From Vibrio hepatarius (GTDB lineage: Bacteria > Pseudomonadota > Gammaproteobacteria > Enterobacterales > Vibrionaceae): 63,570 nucleotides of DNA. The stretch is from positions 1 through 63,570 of the forward strand of contig NZ_JAHKPM010000011.1 of assembly GCF_018860525.1 (NCBI RefSeq). The letters are read 5' to 3'. The notes under the pieces are model-generated. The model searched no databases. It was not told the DNA's origin and was given only the letters and a program-made list of their open reading frames with translations. The stretch's first letter is position 1. The number at the start of each line of letters is the position of its first letter. Position numbers and translations under genes: made by a program. Of this stretch, positions 8,317 through 16,586 are shown piece after piece.

Positions 8317-9045
8317 ATGAATAAGAAAGTTGTTAATCAGGCAAGGCACTATATGCGCCAGTCGCGTCAATGCGTTATTTCAACGGTATCGAAAAAGTTG
8401 GCGGATTATCCATTTGGCTCAGTAACTCCCTTTATTTCAAGCTATGAAGGGAAACCTATTGTTTATATTAGTGATATTGCTCAGCACACCAAAAATATCA
8501 AAAGTAACAATAAAGTCAGCTTGACCTTTTTTGGCAATTCTGAATTGGCTGATGACCAAAACCAAAATGCACGTGTGACTATTATGGGTGATATTCATCA
8601 ACTGGAACGAGGGGCGAGTCAGCCTATCCAGCAACGTTTTTTACAGCAGTATCCCCAATATCAAGACTATCCAATCGACCATGGCTTTCATCTTTGGCAA
8701 ATAGAGCCGAAAATGATTCGTTATATTGGGGGATTTGCGCAAGCCTATTGGATAGACAAAAAAGATTGGTTATTACCTGAACCAGAGTGGAATGCACAAG
8801 CTGAAATTGCTATGGCTGAGCATATGAATAAAGACCATGTTGATGCAATGAAAATATTGTTAACCGCACTAAAACGTACGCCAGAAGACGATATTAGTAT
8901 GACAGGCATACAACCCGATGGCTGCTATATAAGAAATGGTAATCAATCGACTTATCATGAGTTCGGCGACTTTGCTATGACCGCAGCAGAGGTAAAGAAT
9001 CAGTTAGTGCAAAAGATAGCCCAAGCAAGAAAGGCTTGTTTATAA
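8317..9045 (+). CDS. HugZ/HutZ-family heme utilisation protein
   Basis: This cytoplasmic protein is probably involved in heme breakdown or trafficking after import. The N-terminal half (about 1-145) is a pyridoxamine-phosphate-oxidase-like split barrel (ISTVSKKLADYPFGSVTPF, then IVYISDIAQHTKNI). The C-terminal third (about 165-240) is a DUF2470-type domain starting MAEHMNKDHVDAM. At 242 aa it resembles two-domain HugZ proteins rather than the shorter V. cholerae HutZ. It follows the receptor by 37 bases with a good ribosome site (AAGGGA). Members of this family degrade heme; activity of this copy is inferred. Confidence 0.85.
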   Translation: MNKKVVNQARHYMRQSRQCVISTVSKKLADYPFGSVTPFISSYEGKPIVYISDIAQHTKNIKSNNKVSLTFFGNSELADDQNQNARVTIMGDIHQLERGASQPIQQRFLQQYPQYQDYPIDHGFHLWQIEPKMIRYIGGFAQAYWIDKKDWLLPEPEWNAQAEIAMAEHMNKDHVDAMKILLTALKRTPEDDISMTGIQPDGCYIRNGNQSTYHEFGDFAMTAAEVKNQLVQKIAQARKACL

Positions 9046-9052
9046 ATATGCG

Positions 9053-9262
9053 GGCTTGGTGCAATAAATAGAAATGCCAACATTGTGCTCTGCCATATCA
9101 GGCTTCAAAGGGTGTCATTGGTACTATGATTGTGGTTTCATCCATCATAATGAAATGAAACAATAAAAAATGTGATATGAAAGTGTGCCATACCACCGTA
9201 TATCGTTGGGTGCAAAGTGTGCCCTGAAATCGAAAAGTGATTACGGTGGTACTGATTCTATA
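9053..9262 (+). pseudogene. Remnant of an IS6-family (IS26-like) transposase
   Basis: Three pieces in three frames read like the N-terminus of an IS6-family transposase. SGFKGCHW at 9098-9121 resembles the conserved start FKGRHF/FKGCH. CHTTVYRWVQSVP at 9186-9224 resembles the helix-turn-helix motif DHSTIYRWVQ. After a frameshift, PEIEK, a stop and LRWY at 9223-9252 resemble PEMEKRLRWYW. The first 19 bases (GGCTTGGTGCAATAAATAG) look like the IS6 terminal repeat GGCACTGTTGCAAA. The DDE catalytic part and the right end are gone. The element is dead and much eroded. The assignment rests on remembered family sequence, not a search. Confidence 0.6.
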
Positions 9263-9268
9263 AAAGAT

Positions 9269-10282
9269 TCAGGAATGGCTTTTTTTTAAGCTCAATGTCC
9301 CTTGTTTTCTAGGCTGTGTTTTTGGGCCTAATGTAGCTTTGGGATTGTCACGTTTTGGCCTAGTATCAGCGGATTCAGAGCGTGACTTTTTGGTATTTGG
9401 TCCTCGTCGAAACTGATCGGCGTCTTTGCCTTTAAAAGTGCGCGTTTTTTGATTGCGTCTTGCTTTTGAATCCTTATTTTCGTTGCGACTATCAAACAGT
9501 TTGGCATCGGTTGCCCTGCGTATTTTTTTTCCTTGTGTATCGGTTTTTGACGCGTCTTCTGTGCCACTAGAGTGTTCGCACATGGCCAAAATTTCTTTGA
9601 CTTCACCGTCGGTTAGGTAGCGCCATTGGCCGTTCGGAATGCCATCGAGACTAATATTCATGATGCGTACACGGCGCAGTTTGAATACTTCATAGTCTAG
9701 TGCTTCGCACATTCGACGTATCTGACGGTTTAGCCCCTGTGTTAAGACAATACGAAAGGAGAATTTTGTCTCTTTGGTGACTTGGCAAGGTAAGGTAGTA
9801 GTATCAAGGATATCAACGCCAGAACTCATTTTTTTTATAAACTGTTCTGTTATGGGTTTATTCACTCGAACGACATATTCTTTCTCGTGATTATTACCAG
9901 CACGAAGTATTTTATTGACGATATCGCCATCATTGGTCAAAAAGATCAAGCCATCTGAGGGCTTATCCAAGCGCCCGATAGGAAATATACGCTTTTTGTG
10001 ACCAATAAAATCGACAATATTACCGGCAATGTTTCTCTCGGTTGTACAGGTTATCCCAGTAGGCTTATTTAAAGCGATGTAGACGGGGCGTTCTGTGGCG
10101 GCACTAATGGGTTTTCCGTCGACGCAAACATCATCACCCTGCAGTACTTTTGTTCCCATTTCCGGTATCTGCCCGTTAATGGTCACCCGACCTTGTTCTA
10201 TCAGGCGGTCAGCCTCTCTGCGAGAGCAAAACCCGGTTTCACTGATAAATTTATTTAGGCGTTTCGGATCTGATAGCATCAT
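9269..10282 (-). CDS. rluF: 23S rRNA pseudouridine(2604) synthase RluF
   Basis: This enzyme converts a uridine in 23S rRNA to pseudouridine. An N-terminal S4 RNA-binding domain (about residues 6-55, [18 protein letters not shown]) precedes the RsuA/RluB-type catalytic domain with the motif [10 protein letters not shown] carrying Asp106, and [16 protein letters not shown] near 195. At 337 aa it is longer than the usual ~290 because of a ~100-residue Lys/Arg/Asn/Ser-rich tail, probably disordered and RNA-binding. Two adjacent ATG codons (10282, 10279) could each be the start. It stands alone. Confidence 0.88.
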   Translation of the reverse strand: MMLSDPKRLNKFISETGFCSRREADRLIEQGRVTINGQIPEMGTKVLQGDDVCVDGKPISAATERPVYIALNKPTGITCTTERNIAGNIVDFIGHKKRIFPIGRLDKPSDGLIFLTNDGDIVNKILRAGNNHEKEYVVRVNKPITEQFIKKMSSGVDILDTTTLPCQVTKETKFSFRIVLTQGLNRQIRRMCEALDYEVFKLRRVRIMNISLDGIPNGQWRYLTDGEVKEILAMCEHSSGTEDASKTDTQGKKIRRATDAKLFDSRNENKDSKARRNQKTRTFKGKDADQFRRGPNTKKSRSESADTRPKRDNPKATLGPKTQPRKQGTLSLKKSHS

Positions 10283-10593
10283 AGTTCTCTCTTAACGTTT
10301 CACAACGGCACTTTAGGGATTTAAAATCGTCTTTATGCTTATTTAGGGTATTCTAACACTATTACTTAATAGGAGTAAAAGCTGCTTTATTTAAGCGAAG
10401 TAATGCCACATCAGAGTTTGCAATAAGAGTTATTGTGACGTCCAAATAAAATAAAATAAAAATACCAATAAACATTACGGTTTAAACTGCGTTTTTGACC
10501 ATTTTTACAGCACAATAAATAAAAAACCGAAGCAGAAAGTGAGTCTACTTCGGTGCATAGCAACAACCTATTTTAAAATAGGGCTAGGCGACT
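10283..10593. other. Intergenic region with a terminator and a palindrome
   Basis: This 311-base AT-rich stretch separates rluF from a small membrane-protein gene, both on the minus strand. It should contain the rluF promoter. It also holds a terminator at 10521-10554 and the perfect 16-base palindrome CCTATTTTAAAATAGG at 10567-10582, close to the stop of the small gene. No further coding region was seen. Confidence 0.5.
10521..10554 (-). terminator. Terminator of the DUF3149 gene
   Basis: ACCGAAG at 10526-10532 pairs with CTTCGGT at 10548-10554 (with AGA/TCT extending the stem inside). On the minus strand the stem is followed by a run of six T. Confidence 0.8.
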
Positions 10594-10734
10594 TTAGTGA
10601 GGAGATTTGTCATGCATTACTTTGTAAACGAAGTATCCAGCATAGAACAGCATCAAGCCTAAAGCTCCGAAGATGACTAACATTGAAGATAGTCCAACTG
10701 CATTACCAAACAGGAGATTTAGCCATAAATCCAT
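10594..10734 (-). CDS. DUF3149 small single-span membrane protein
   Basis: This 46-aa protein begins MDLWLNLLFGNAVGLSSM, has one hydrophobic helix (about 14-38) and a short charged tail (HDKSPH), matching the DUF3149 family of small proteobacterial membrane peptides of unknown role. The start at 10734 is supported by a perfect GGAGG four bases upstream; the longer frame to 10812 lacks this and adds an unrelated extension. It has its own terminator. Confidence 0.75.
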   Translation of the reverse strand: MDLWLNLLFGNAVGLSSMLVIFGALGLMLFYAGYFVYKVMHDKSPH

Positions 10735-10897
10735 GTTGCCTCCAACATTGAAGTAGTGATGACAGGCAATACGATAAGATAGAATGACAACCAAGGTACT
10801 GATCTGGATCAATGATACTGAATTAGTTGCGTAAGTTGCTGGTTATATAAAGGTTTATTTATAATGGAAAATACCGATGGAAGCGGTCAGCGATTGG

Positions 10898-11767
10898 TTA
10901 GTATTCAAACTCACAATTGGCCGCATGACTTTTTGAAATTTGAGTTACTTTAAACCCTTTTGCCTTAAGTAATGTAAGCAGATTATTTTCACCAATGAGG
11001 TGTAAGGTGCCAACCACCACTAGGTAACTTGCTTTACTTTTTTTAGACCAATCTGTCTTGGCAAGCTTCTCTGCCCAGTTTAGGTTTCTTTGGCTAATGA
11101 ACGCGTTCTCTAACTCAGGTGACATTTCAGTTAACTTTGAAAATTGATTGAGCTTTTGTAAGTCACCCGCTTTCCAGCTTGCGATTAAACATTTGGTTAG
11201 GTCCTCTGAGCGATCAAATTCGTCTAGAGCACTTAACAATAATTCTTTGCCTGAGTCTTTTTGACCAGTCAGTAAATCGATTTGAAATTGAAGAGATTCA
11301 AGGCTAAAAATTGGGGTATTTTGGGCTGTCGCTTTGTACATTAGGTGAGTATCTATTCCGTGAGATGCTTGATAGCCAAGGTATTCAAATTGCTTCATTT
11401 GAAGTGTCAGAGCCGTTGCCCATGGGGGGCTTTCTAGCAGTTGGTTAGCATCAATATTAAAAAGACTGGCTAGGCCGCGCAGTGTTTCTTGCTGCTTAGT
11501 ATCGAGAACATGTTTAGTCGCTACTGTCATTTTAGGATAAATGACATCCTGCATTTTTCTGATATCAGCTTCTACAATCAGCCCAGAACTTGAACTCAAT
11601 GCCTCTATGATGGCCTTCGGCAGGGGATACATACTTTTGTCTCCGACATGCACCGAGCCAAAGATAATGTAGCGAAAATTTCCTTTCTCAACTTGCCAAA
11701 ATAGCGGTTCAGCAATGGATAATAGCGGGAAAGTGATGAGAAAAATCGACAACCATACTTTTTGCAT
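10898..11767 (-). CDS. TraB/GumN family protein, exported
   Basis: This 289-aa protein has a signal peptide (MQKVWLSIFLITFPLLSIAEP) and the two conserved GxxH-type motifs of the TraB/GumN (Tiki-like) superfamily: FGSVHVGD near residue 37 and VVGTLHLIGE near 255. An acidic EADIRKM follows the first. Relatives include metal-dependent proteases, but the bacterial members are mostly uncharacterised. It probably acts in the periplasm. It is monocistronic and divergent from the chitobiase gene. Confidence 0.82.
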   Translation of the reverse strand: MQKVWLSIFLITFPLLSIAEPLFWQVEKGNFRYIIFGSVHVGDKSMYPLPKAIIEALSSSSGLIVEADIRKMQDVIYPKMTVATKHVLDTKQQETLRGLASLFNIDANQLLESPPWATALTLQMKQFEYLGYQASHGIDTHLMYKATAQNTPIFSLESLQFQIDLLTGQKDSGKELLLSALDEFDRSEDLTKCLIASWKAGDLQKLNQFSKLTEMSPELENAFISQRNLNWAEKLAKTDWSKKSKASYLVVVGTLHLIGENNLLTLLKAKGFKVTQISKSHAANCEFEY

Positions 11768-12138
11768 TTAGCCGTACCTTACGGAAAAATTGTTGAAATG
11801 AGCTACTTTTAACGTGATTTAACGATAGCAATTTGAGTATAAAATCACATTTCTATACTTTGTTATATAGCTTAGCTTAATCTTATGCTGCTCGTCTTGT
11901 GATCATATACCTAGTTCTAAAGGCTAAGGTGGAAAATAGTGTGATTCATTTCATGTAAATATTTGTTAATCCATTAGTGACAAATTTAACGTTTGATTTA
12001 ATTCGTTGTTTAAAAAGATAATTTTGTCATTAGTGAAACTAATTTTCGAGCAAGATCACTTTCATGACTTGATGATTTTACCCTGAGAAACATCTCGGAA
12101 TATGCTGAAAAAAGCGGTTAATTAGGGGTAGTATTAAG
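11768..12138. promoter_or_regulatory. Divergent control region upstream of chitobiase
   Basis: This 371-base AT-rich region separates two divergent genes. It contains two direct copies of CATTAGTGA at 11972-11980 and 12028-12036. The second begins the small palindrome ATTAGT-GAA-ACTAAT at 12029-12043. These are candidate regulator sites for chitobiase induction, but no known operator was recognised. The chitobiase ribosome site is a weak AGGGG at 12124-12128. Confidence 0.35.
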
Positions 12139-14796
12139 ATGGTTAAAAAAGCTCTTCTGGCAACATCGATCATTGCGACATTAGTAGGATGCAGTACTTT
12201 GCAATCACCACAGCAAAGTGCAGTGAATTCATTAGCGGAAAACCTTGATATTGATTATCAAGTAATCACCAATCATGGAGTAAGCCAAGGGTTAACATGT
12301 CAAGAGCTGGGCGCCGAATGGGCCTCCTGTAATCAAGTCAACATGACTGTGGTTAACAAAGGACAAGCTATTGATTTAAAAAATTGGTCAATTTATTTTC
12401 ACAGTATTCGCCTAATTCTTGATGTGGATAGTGAGCAATTTAGAGTTTCTCATGTCACGGGCGATCTACATAAATTAGAGCCTACCGACAAATTTGATGG
12501 TTTCTCAGCAGGTGAAGAAGTGGTTCTCCCTTTAATTGGTGAATATTGGCAGTTATTTGAAACTGACTTTATGCCACGAGCATTTGTTACCTCTCCTGGT
12601 GCCGAACCTAGAGTTATTGCATCTCTTGATACTGAAAATACAGGTTCTTTTGTATCAGGCCTAGCAGGGAATAATTTAAAACGTACGCCTGATGATGAAA
12701 ATGTTTTTGCTAATGCGACTTCGCGGTTTGAGAAAAATCAGGATTTAGCCAAACAAGATGTATCAGCAGCCTTGATTCCAACCCCCATGCATATTGAACA
12801 AGGTCAAGGTGAGCTTGATATTACTCAGGGAATTGCCTTGCCGTCTGAAGCGTTTTCACCCGAGCAGTATCAGGCACTTGAGACACGTGGTGATTTGCTT
12901 GGAGTAAGCCTTGAGGGTCGTCTAACGGTTAATTTGGTTATTGATCCAAATTTGTTCTCTGGAGATTTTATTAAATCCGGCGCTTATCAACTGCAAATCA
13001 CTACAAGCGGCATCAAGATTAATGCTTTTGATCAAGCTGGTGCTTTCTATGCTGTTCAATCCATTTTTGCACTTATTGATGGTCAAAATCCTGATTCATT
13101 GCCTGCTGTCTCAATCAAGGATGCGCCTCGCTTTGAATATCGAGGTGTGATGGTCGACGTTGCGCGTAATTTTCATTCAAAGCAAGCTGTCCTTGCCACT
13201 CTTGAACAAATGTCAGCGTATAAAATGAATAAGCTACATCTTCACCTGACCGATGATGAAGGGTGGCGCATAGAAATTCCCGGCTTACCAGAGCTAACTG
13301 ATATTGGCGGTCAGCGCTGTTTTGATGAGAAAGAACAGAGCTGTCTAATACCTCAATTAGGCTCGGGACCAGAGGCAAATAACTTTGGTAGCGGCTATTT
13401 TAGCCGTGCTGACTTTGTAGAGATCTTGAAATACGCCAATGCTCGTCATATCGAGGTGATTCCTGAAATTGATATGCCAGCGCATGCTCGAGCGGCGGTA
13501 GTGTCAATGGAGGCGAGGTACCAGCGTTTGATGCAAGCGAATAAAGCCGAGGAGGCGAACGAGTATCGCTTGATTGATCCTGAAGATACTTCAAATGTTA
13601 CCACAGTTCAGTTCTACGATAAGCAGAGCTTTATTAACCCCTGCTTGCCTTCATCTACTCGCTTTGTTGATAAGGTTATGTCTGAAGTAGCGGCGATGTA
13701 CAAAGATGCAGGTGCACCACTAACAACATGGCACTTTGGTGGTGATGAAGCGAAAAATATTAAACTGGGAGCAGGGTTTCAAGATATCGATGCCGCAGAG
13801 AAAGTAGCTTGGAAAGGAAACATAGATATTTCCAAACAAGATAAGCCCTTTGCAAAGTCTCCGCAGTGTCAGGATTTAGTGGCTAGTGGCGTAGTGAGTG
13901 ATTATGCACACTTACCAAGTTACTTCGCCGAACAGGTTTCTAAAATCGTCAAAGACAAACAAATAACCACTTTTCAAGCATGGCAAGATGGCCTTAAATA
14001 TAGCGAGGGTCCAGCATCCTTTGCCACTGCCAATACTCGTGTGAATTTCTGGGATGTGCTTTACTGGGGAGGAACCAAGTCTGTGTATGAGTGGGCGAGC
14101 AAAGGCTACGATGTCATTGTCTCAAGTCCTGATTATGTCTATATGGATATGCCATATGAAGTCGATCCTAAAGAGCGTGGATATTACTGGGCAACTCGAG
14201 CGACTGATACGAAGAAAATGTTCAGTTTTGCTCCAGAAAACATGCCGCAGAATGCCGAAACTTCACTGGATCGAGATGGCAAAGGTTTTTCTGGAAGCAC
14301 TGATATTGCCGCTGGACCATTTTATGGATTATCTGCCCAGCTCTGGTCTGAAACGGTTCGTAGCGATGAACAATATGAGTACATGGTGTTTCCGCGAGTT
14401 TTGGCTGCGGCCGAGCGAGCTTGGCATCAAGGTACTTGGGAAAATGAAGTCAAAGTTGGCGTCGAGTACTCCCAAGGCACAAATCTAGTCAATAAAAGGC
14501 AGTTAAATAAAGATTATAATCGCTTTGCCAATATTCTAGGTCAGCGCGAATTGGCGAAACTAGAAAAGTCAGGGATTGAGTATCGCCTTCCTATACCAGG
14601 TGGAAAAATTGAGACAGGTACGCTAATGATGAATACTTCTTTTCCTGGAGTAGATTTACAGTACTCATTAGATGGAGAAAACTGGCAGGTTTATCAAGAA
14701 AATGCTCGACCTGAAGTGCAAGGAGAGGTCTATATTCGTTCTGTTTCAGCCAGTGGAAAGAAATCAAGTCGAATTACTAAAGTAAACTCTAACTAA
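12139..14796 (+). CDS. chb: Chitobiase, GH20 beta-N-acetylhexosaminidase, lipoprotein
   Basis: This enzyme splits N,N'-diacetylchitobiose and short chitin oligomers to GlcNAc. The signal peptide ends in the lipobox LVGC (Cys18), so it is a lipoprotein. Then follow a CHB_HEX carbohydrate-binding-like domain (about 35-185), a GH20b domain (about 210-320), the GH20 barrel from about 325 (FEYRGVMVDVARNFHS) with the catalytic pair Asp536-Glu537 in HFGGDEAK, and a C-terminal beta domain. The 885-aa length matches Vibrio chitobiases. It supplies the GlcNAc used by the nag genes about 7 kb downstream. Confidence 0.93.
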   Translation: MVKKALLATSIIATLVGCSTLQSPQQSAVNSLAENLDIDYQVITNHGVSQGLTCQELGAEWASCNQVNMTVVNKGQAIDLKNWSIYFHSIRLILDVDSEQFRVSHVTGDLHKLEPTDKFDGFSAGEEVVLPLIGEYWQLFETDFMPRAFVTSPGAEPRVIASLDTENTGSFVSGLAGNNLKRTPDDENVFANATSRFEKNQDLAKQDVSAALIPTPMHIEQGQGELDITQGIALPSEAFSPEQYQALETRGDLLGVSLEGRLTVNLVIDPNLFSGDFIKSGAYQLQITTSGIKINAFDQAGAFYAVQSIFALIDGQNPDSLPAVSIKDAPRFEYRGVMVDVARNFHSKQAVLATLEQMSAYKMNKLHLHLTDDEGWRIEIPGLPELTDIGGQRCFDEKEQSCLIPQLGSGPEANNFGSGYFSRADFVEILKYANARHIEVIPEIDMPAHARAAVVSMEARYQRLMQANKAEEANEYRLIDPEDTSNVTTVQFYDKQSFINPCLPSSTRFVDKVMSEVAAMYKDAGAPLTTWHFGGDEAKNIKLGAGFQDIDAAEKVAWKGNIDISKQDKPFAKSPQCQDLVASGVVSDYAHLPSYFAEQVSKIVKDKQITTFQAWQDGLKYSEGPASFATANTRVNFWDVLYWGGTKSVYEWASKGYDVIVSSPDYVYMDMPYEVDPKERGYYWATRATDTKKMFSFAPENMPQNAETSLDRDGKGFSGSTDIAAGPFYGLSAQLWSETVRSDEQYEYMVFPRVLAAAERAWHQGTWENEVKVGVEYSQGTNLVNKRQLNKDYNRFANILGQRELAKLEKSGIEYRLPIPGGKIETGTLMMNTSFPGVDLQYSLDGENWQVYQENARPEVQGEVYIRSVSASGKKSSRITKVNSN

Positions 14797-14800
14797 AATG

Positions 14801-14828
14801 AAAAACGCCCGATTTATCGGGCGTTTTT
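14801..14828. terminator. Bidirectional terminator between chitobiase and the peptide transporter
   Basis: A perfect 12-bp stem (AAAAACGCCCGA with TCGGGCGTTTTT) and a four-base loop has A-runs and T-runs on its two sides, so it can end both convergent transcripts. Confidence 0.93.
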
Positions 14829-14837
14829 GACTAAGAA

Positions 14838-16226
14838 TTACACCGCTAGGCTTTGCTGCTCTTCAACTTGTTCTGCGTTACTAGTTGGCGCTTCCGCTCC
14901 ATGCATCCAGCGAACTAAAGTATTGGAAAATAGTAACAGGATAACACCTGATATAATGGCCGTTACAGCAATGCCACTGAAGATTGCCATTGCGCCAAGT
15001 TCACCTACATGGGAGCCTACGTAACCAGCCACATAGTTAGCAATTGCAGTACAGCCAAACCATGCCCCCATCATCAACGAAGCTAAACGCAGTGGTGCTA
15101 GCTTAGTCACTAATGACAGACCAATTGGTGACAGGCAAAGTTCACCTAAAGTATGAAAGAAGAAAGCACCCACTAGCCAAAGCATTGACGTTTTGACGCT
15201 AGTATCGCCATCTTGCTGCATAACTGCGCCAATCATGCACAGAAAACCTAAAGCTAAAAAGAACATGGCAAGCGCAAATTTAACCGGAGAATTCGGCTCT
15301 CTTTTACCTAATTTAACCCATAAAATAGCGAGTAATGGTGCTAGGGTTATGATGAAAAATGGGTTGAGGGATTGAAACCATGCTGCTGGGACTTCAAAGC
15401 CACCTATCATACGGTCTGTATATTGCTGAGTGTAAATATTCATCAAGCCACCAGCTTGCTCAAAGCCAGCCCAAAAGACAATAGTGAAGACACTCATGAC
15501 CAAAATGACTTTGATGCGATCAAACTCTTCTTTTGTGAGAGCTTCTTTTCTGTAAGTTTTTTGACGAGTTAGCTCTCGTATTGCTGATGGTTCTCGGCCT
15601 ATATCGCCAAGCCAAGATTGGGCTAAGCTGATTTGCATTACCAGGCTAATCACCATACCGATACCGGCAACAACAAAGCCTGACTTCCAGCCAAATTCGC
15701 CAGTTACAGAGCCTACAATAATACCTGCTAGTAATGCTCCTATATTGATGCCCATATAGAAAATAGTAAAGGCGCCATCGCGGCGGTTATCACCTTCTTG
15801 GTAGAGATCGCCCACCATGGTTGAGATGTTTGGTTTAAATAGGCCATTACCTGCAATCAATAGAGCGAGACCGAGATAGAAACTGTGTAAAGTGCTCATA
15901 CCTACCATGTCAGCGGGTAGTGCAAGTGTAAATTGGCCGGCAGCCATCAGGGCGCCGCCTATTAGTATCGACCTACGTTGTCCTAAGTAGTTATCTGCAA
16001 GCCAGCCACCAATTAAAGGAGTAATATAGAAAAGACCGGTATAGATACCATATAAATCTAGCGCGTCTTTGGTTGACCAGCCCAAACCGCCATTTATTGT
16101 TTTGTCAGTAAGGTATAAAACCAAAATAGCGCGCATACCATAGTAAGAGAAACGTTCCCAAAGCTCGGTACCAAATAATAGAAATAAGCCTCGCGGATGG
16201 CCGAGGATCTGTCGATGATTTGCCAT
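14838..16226 (-). CDS. POT-family proton-dependent di/tripeptide transporter
   Basis: This inner-membrane symporter of the PTR2/POT family imports short peptides with protons. The family signature is clear: the N-terminal ELWERFSYYGMR (an ExxERFxYY variant), GGWLADNYLGQR near residue 74, and FTIFYMGINIGAL near 150. The 462 aa carry about 12-14 hydrophobic helices. It resembles DtpA/TppB, but which paralog it is cannot be decided. It faces chitobiase across a shared terminator. Confidence 0.88.
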   Translation of the reverse strand: MANHRQILGHPRGLFLLFGTELWERFSYYGMRAILVLYLTDKTINGGLGWSTKDALDLYGIYTGLFYITPLIGGWLADNYLGQRRSILIGGALMAAGQFTLALPADMVGMSTLHSFYLGLALLIAGNGLFKPNISTMVGDLYQEGDNRRDGAFTIFYMGINIGALLAGIIVGSVTGEFGWKSGFVVAGIGMVISLVMQISLAQSWLGDIGREPSAIRELTRQKTYRKEALTKEEFDRIKVILVMSVFTIVFWAGFEQAGGLMNIYTQQYTDRMIGGFEVPAAWFQSLNPFFIITLAPLLAILWVKLGKREPNSPVKFALAMFFLALGFLCMIGAVMQQDGDTSVKTSMLWLVGAFFFHTLGELCLSPIGLSLVTKLAPLRLASLMMGAWFGCTAIANYVAGYVGSHVGELGAMAIFSGIAVTAIISGVILLLFSNTLVRWMHGAEAPTSNAEQVEEQQSLAV

Positions 16227-16586
16227 AAATTTTACTAATCTAGTCCATTAAAGAATTTAATATGCTAGTACATATATTAATTAGTTAAAATGTCTGCAAT
16301 ATAGTCATTTATCAGCTTGATTTATGGTTTTGCTATAACCTTTTGATAAATAGGTGTAAAGAAGTTTGATAATAAGGAAGTTTTTTTTATAGAACTAAGT
16401 TTTCAAAACTGGCGAGTGTATTTTGACACTTAGCTGTCATGTGTTGGGTGTTTTTTTGCTAAATAATTTATATTAATCTATGACTCAGTGGCTTGTTTGT
16501 GCTTCTTGACGCTACGTTAATGGGGCGGCAAGTAAAAAGAAGTTGAGCCTTATAAAGGCTCAACAAGTTCTAATAACAATCCAATT
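16227..16586. other. Intergenic region upstream of the peptide transporter
   Basis: This 360-base AT-rich gap between two minus-strand genes should hold the transporter promoter near its left end. The asnB terminator lies at its right end (16536-16564). Nothing else was recognised. Confidence 0.4.
16536..16564 (-). terminator. Terminator of asnB
   Basis: GTTGAGCCTT at 16542-16551 pairs perfectly with AAGGCTCAAC at 16555-16564. On the minus strand it is followed by TTCTTTTTAC. Confidence 0.8.

Noticed and set aside
9191..9251. 10-bp inverted repeat TACCACCGTA/TACGGTGGTA as a terminator or operator
   Set aside because: Both arms fall inside the transposase-like remnant (encoding TTVY and LRWY), so the symmetry is probably a by-product of coding sequence. 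The 41-base spacer and absence of a T-run argue against a terminator.
14054..14488. 144-aa open frame on the plus strand
   Set aside because: It overlaps the catalytic half of chitobiase in another frame, rich in Met/Cys/Trp as expected of a frame shadow.
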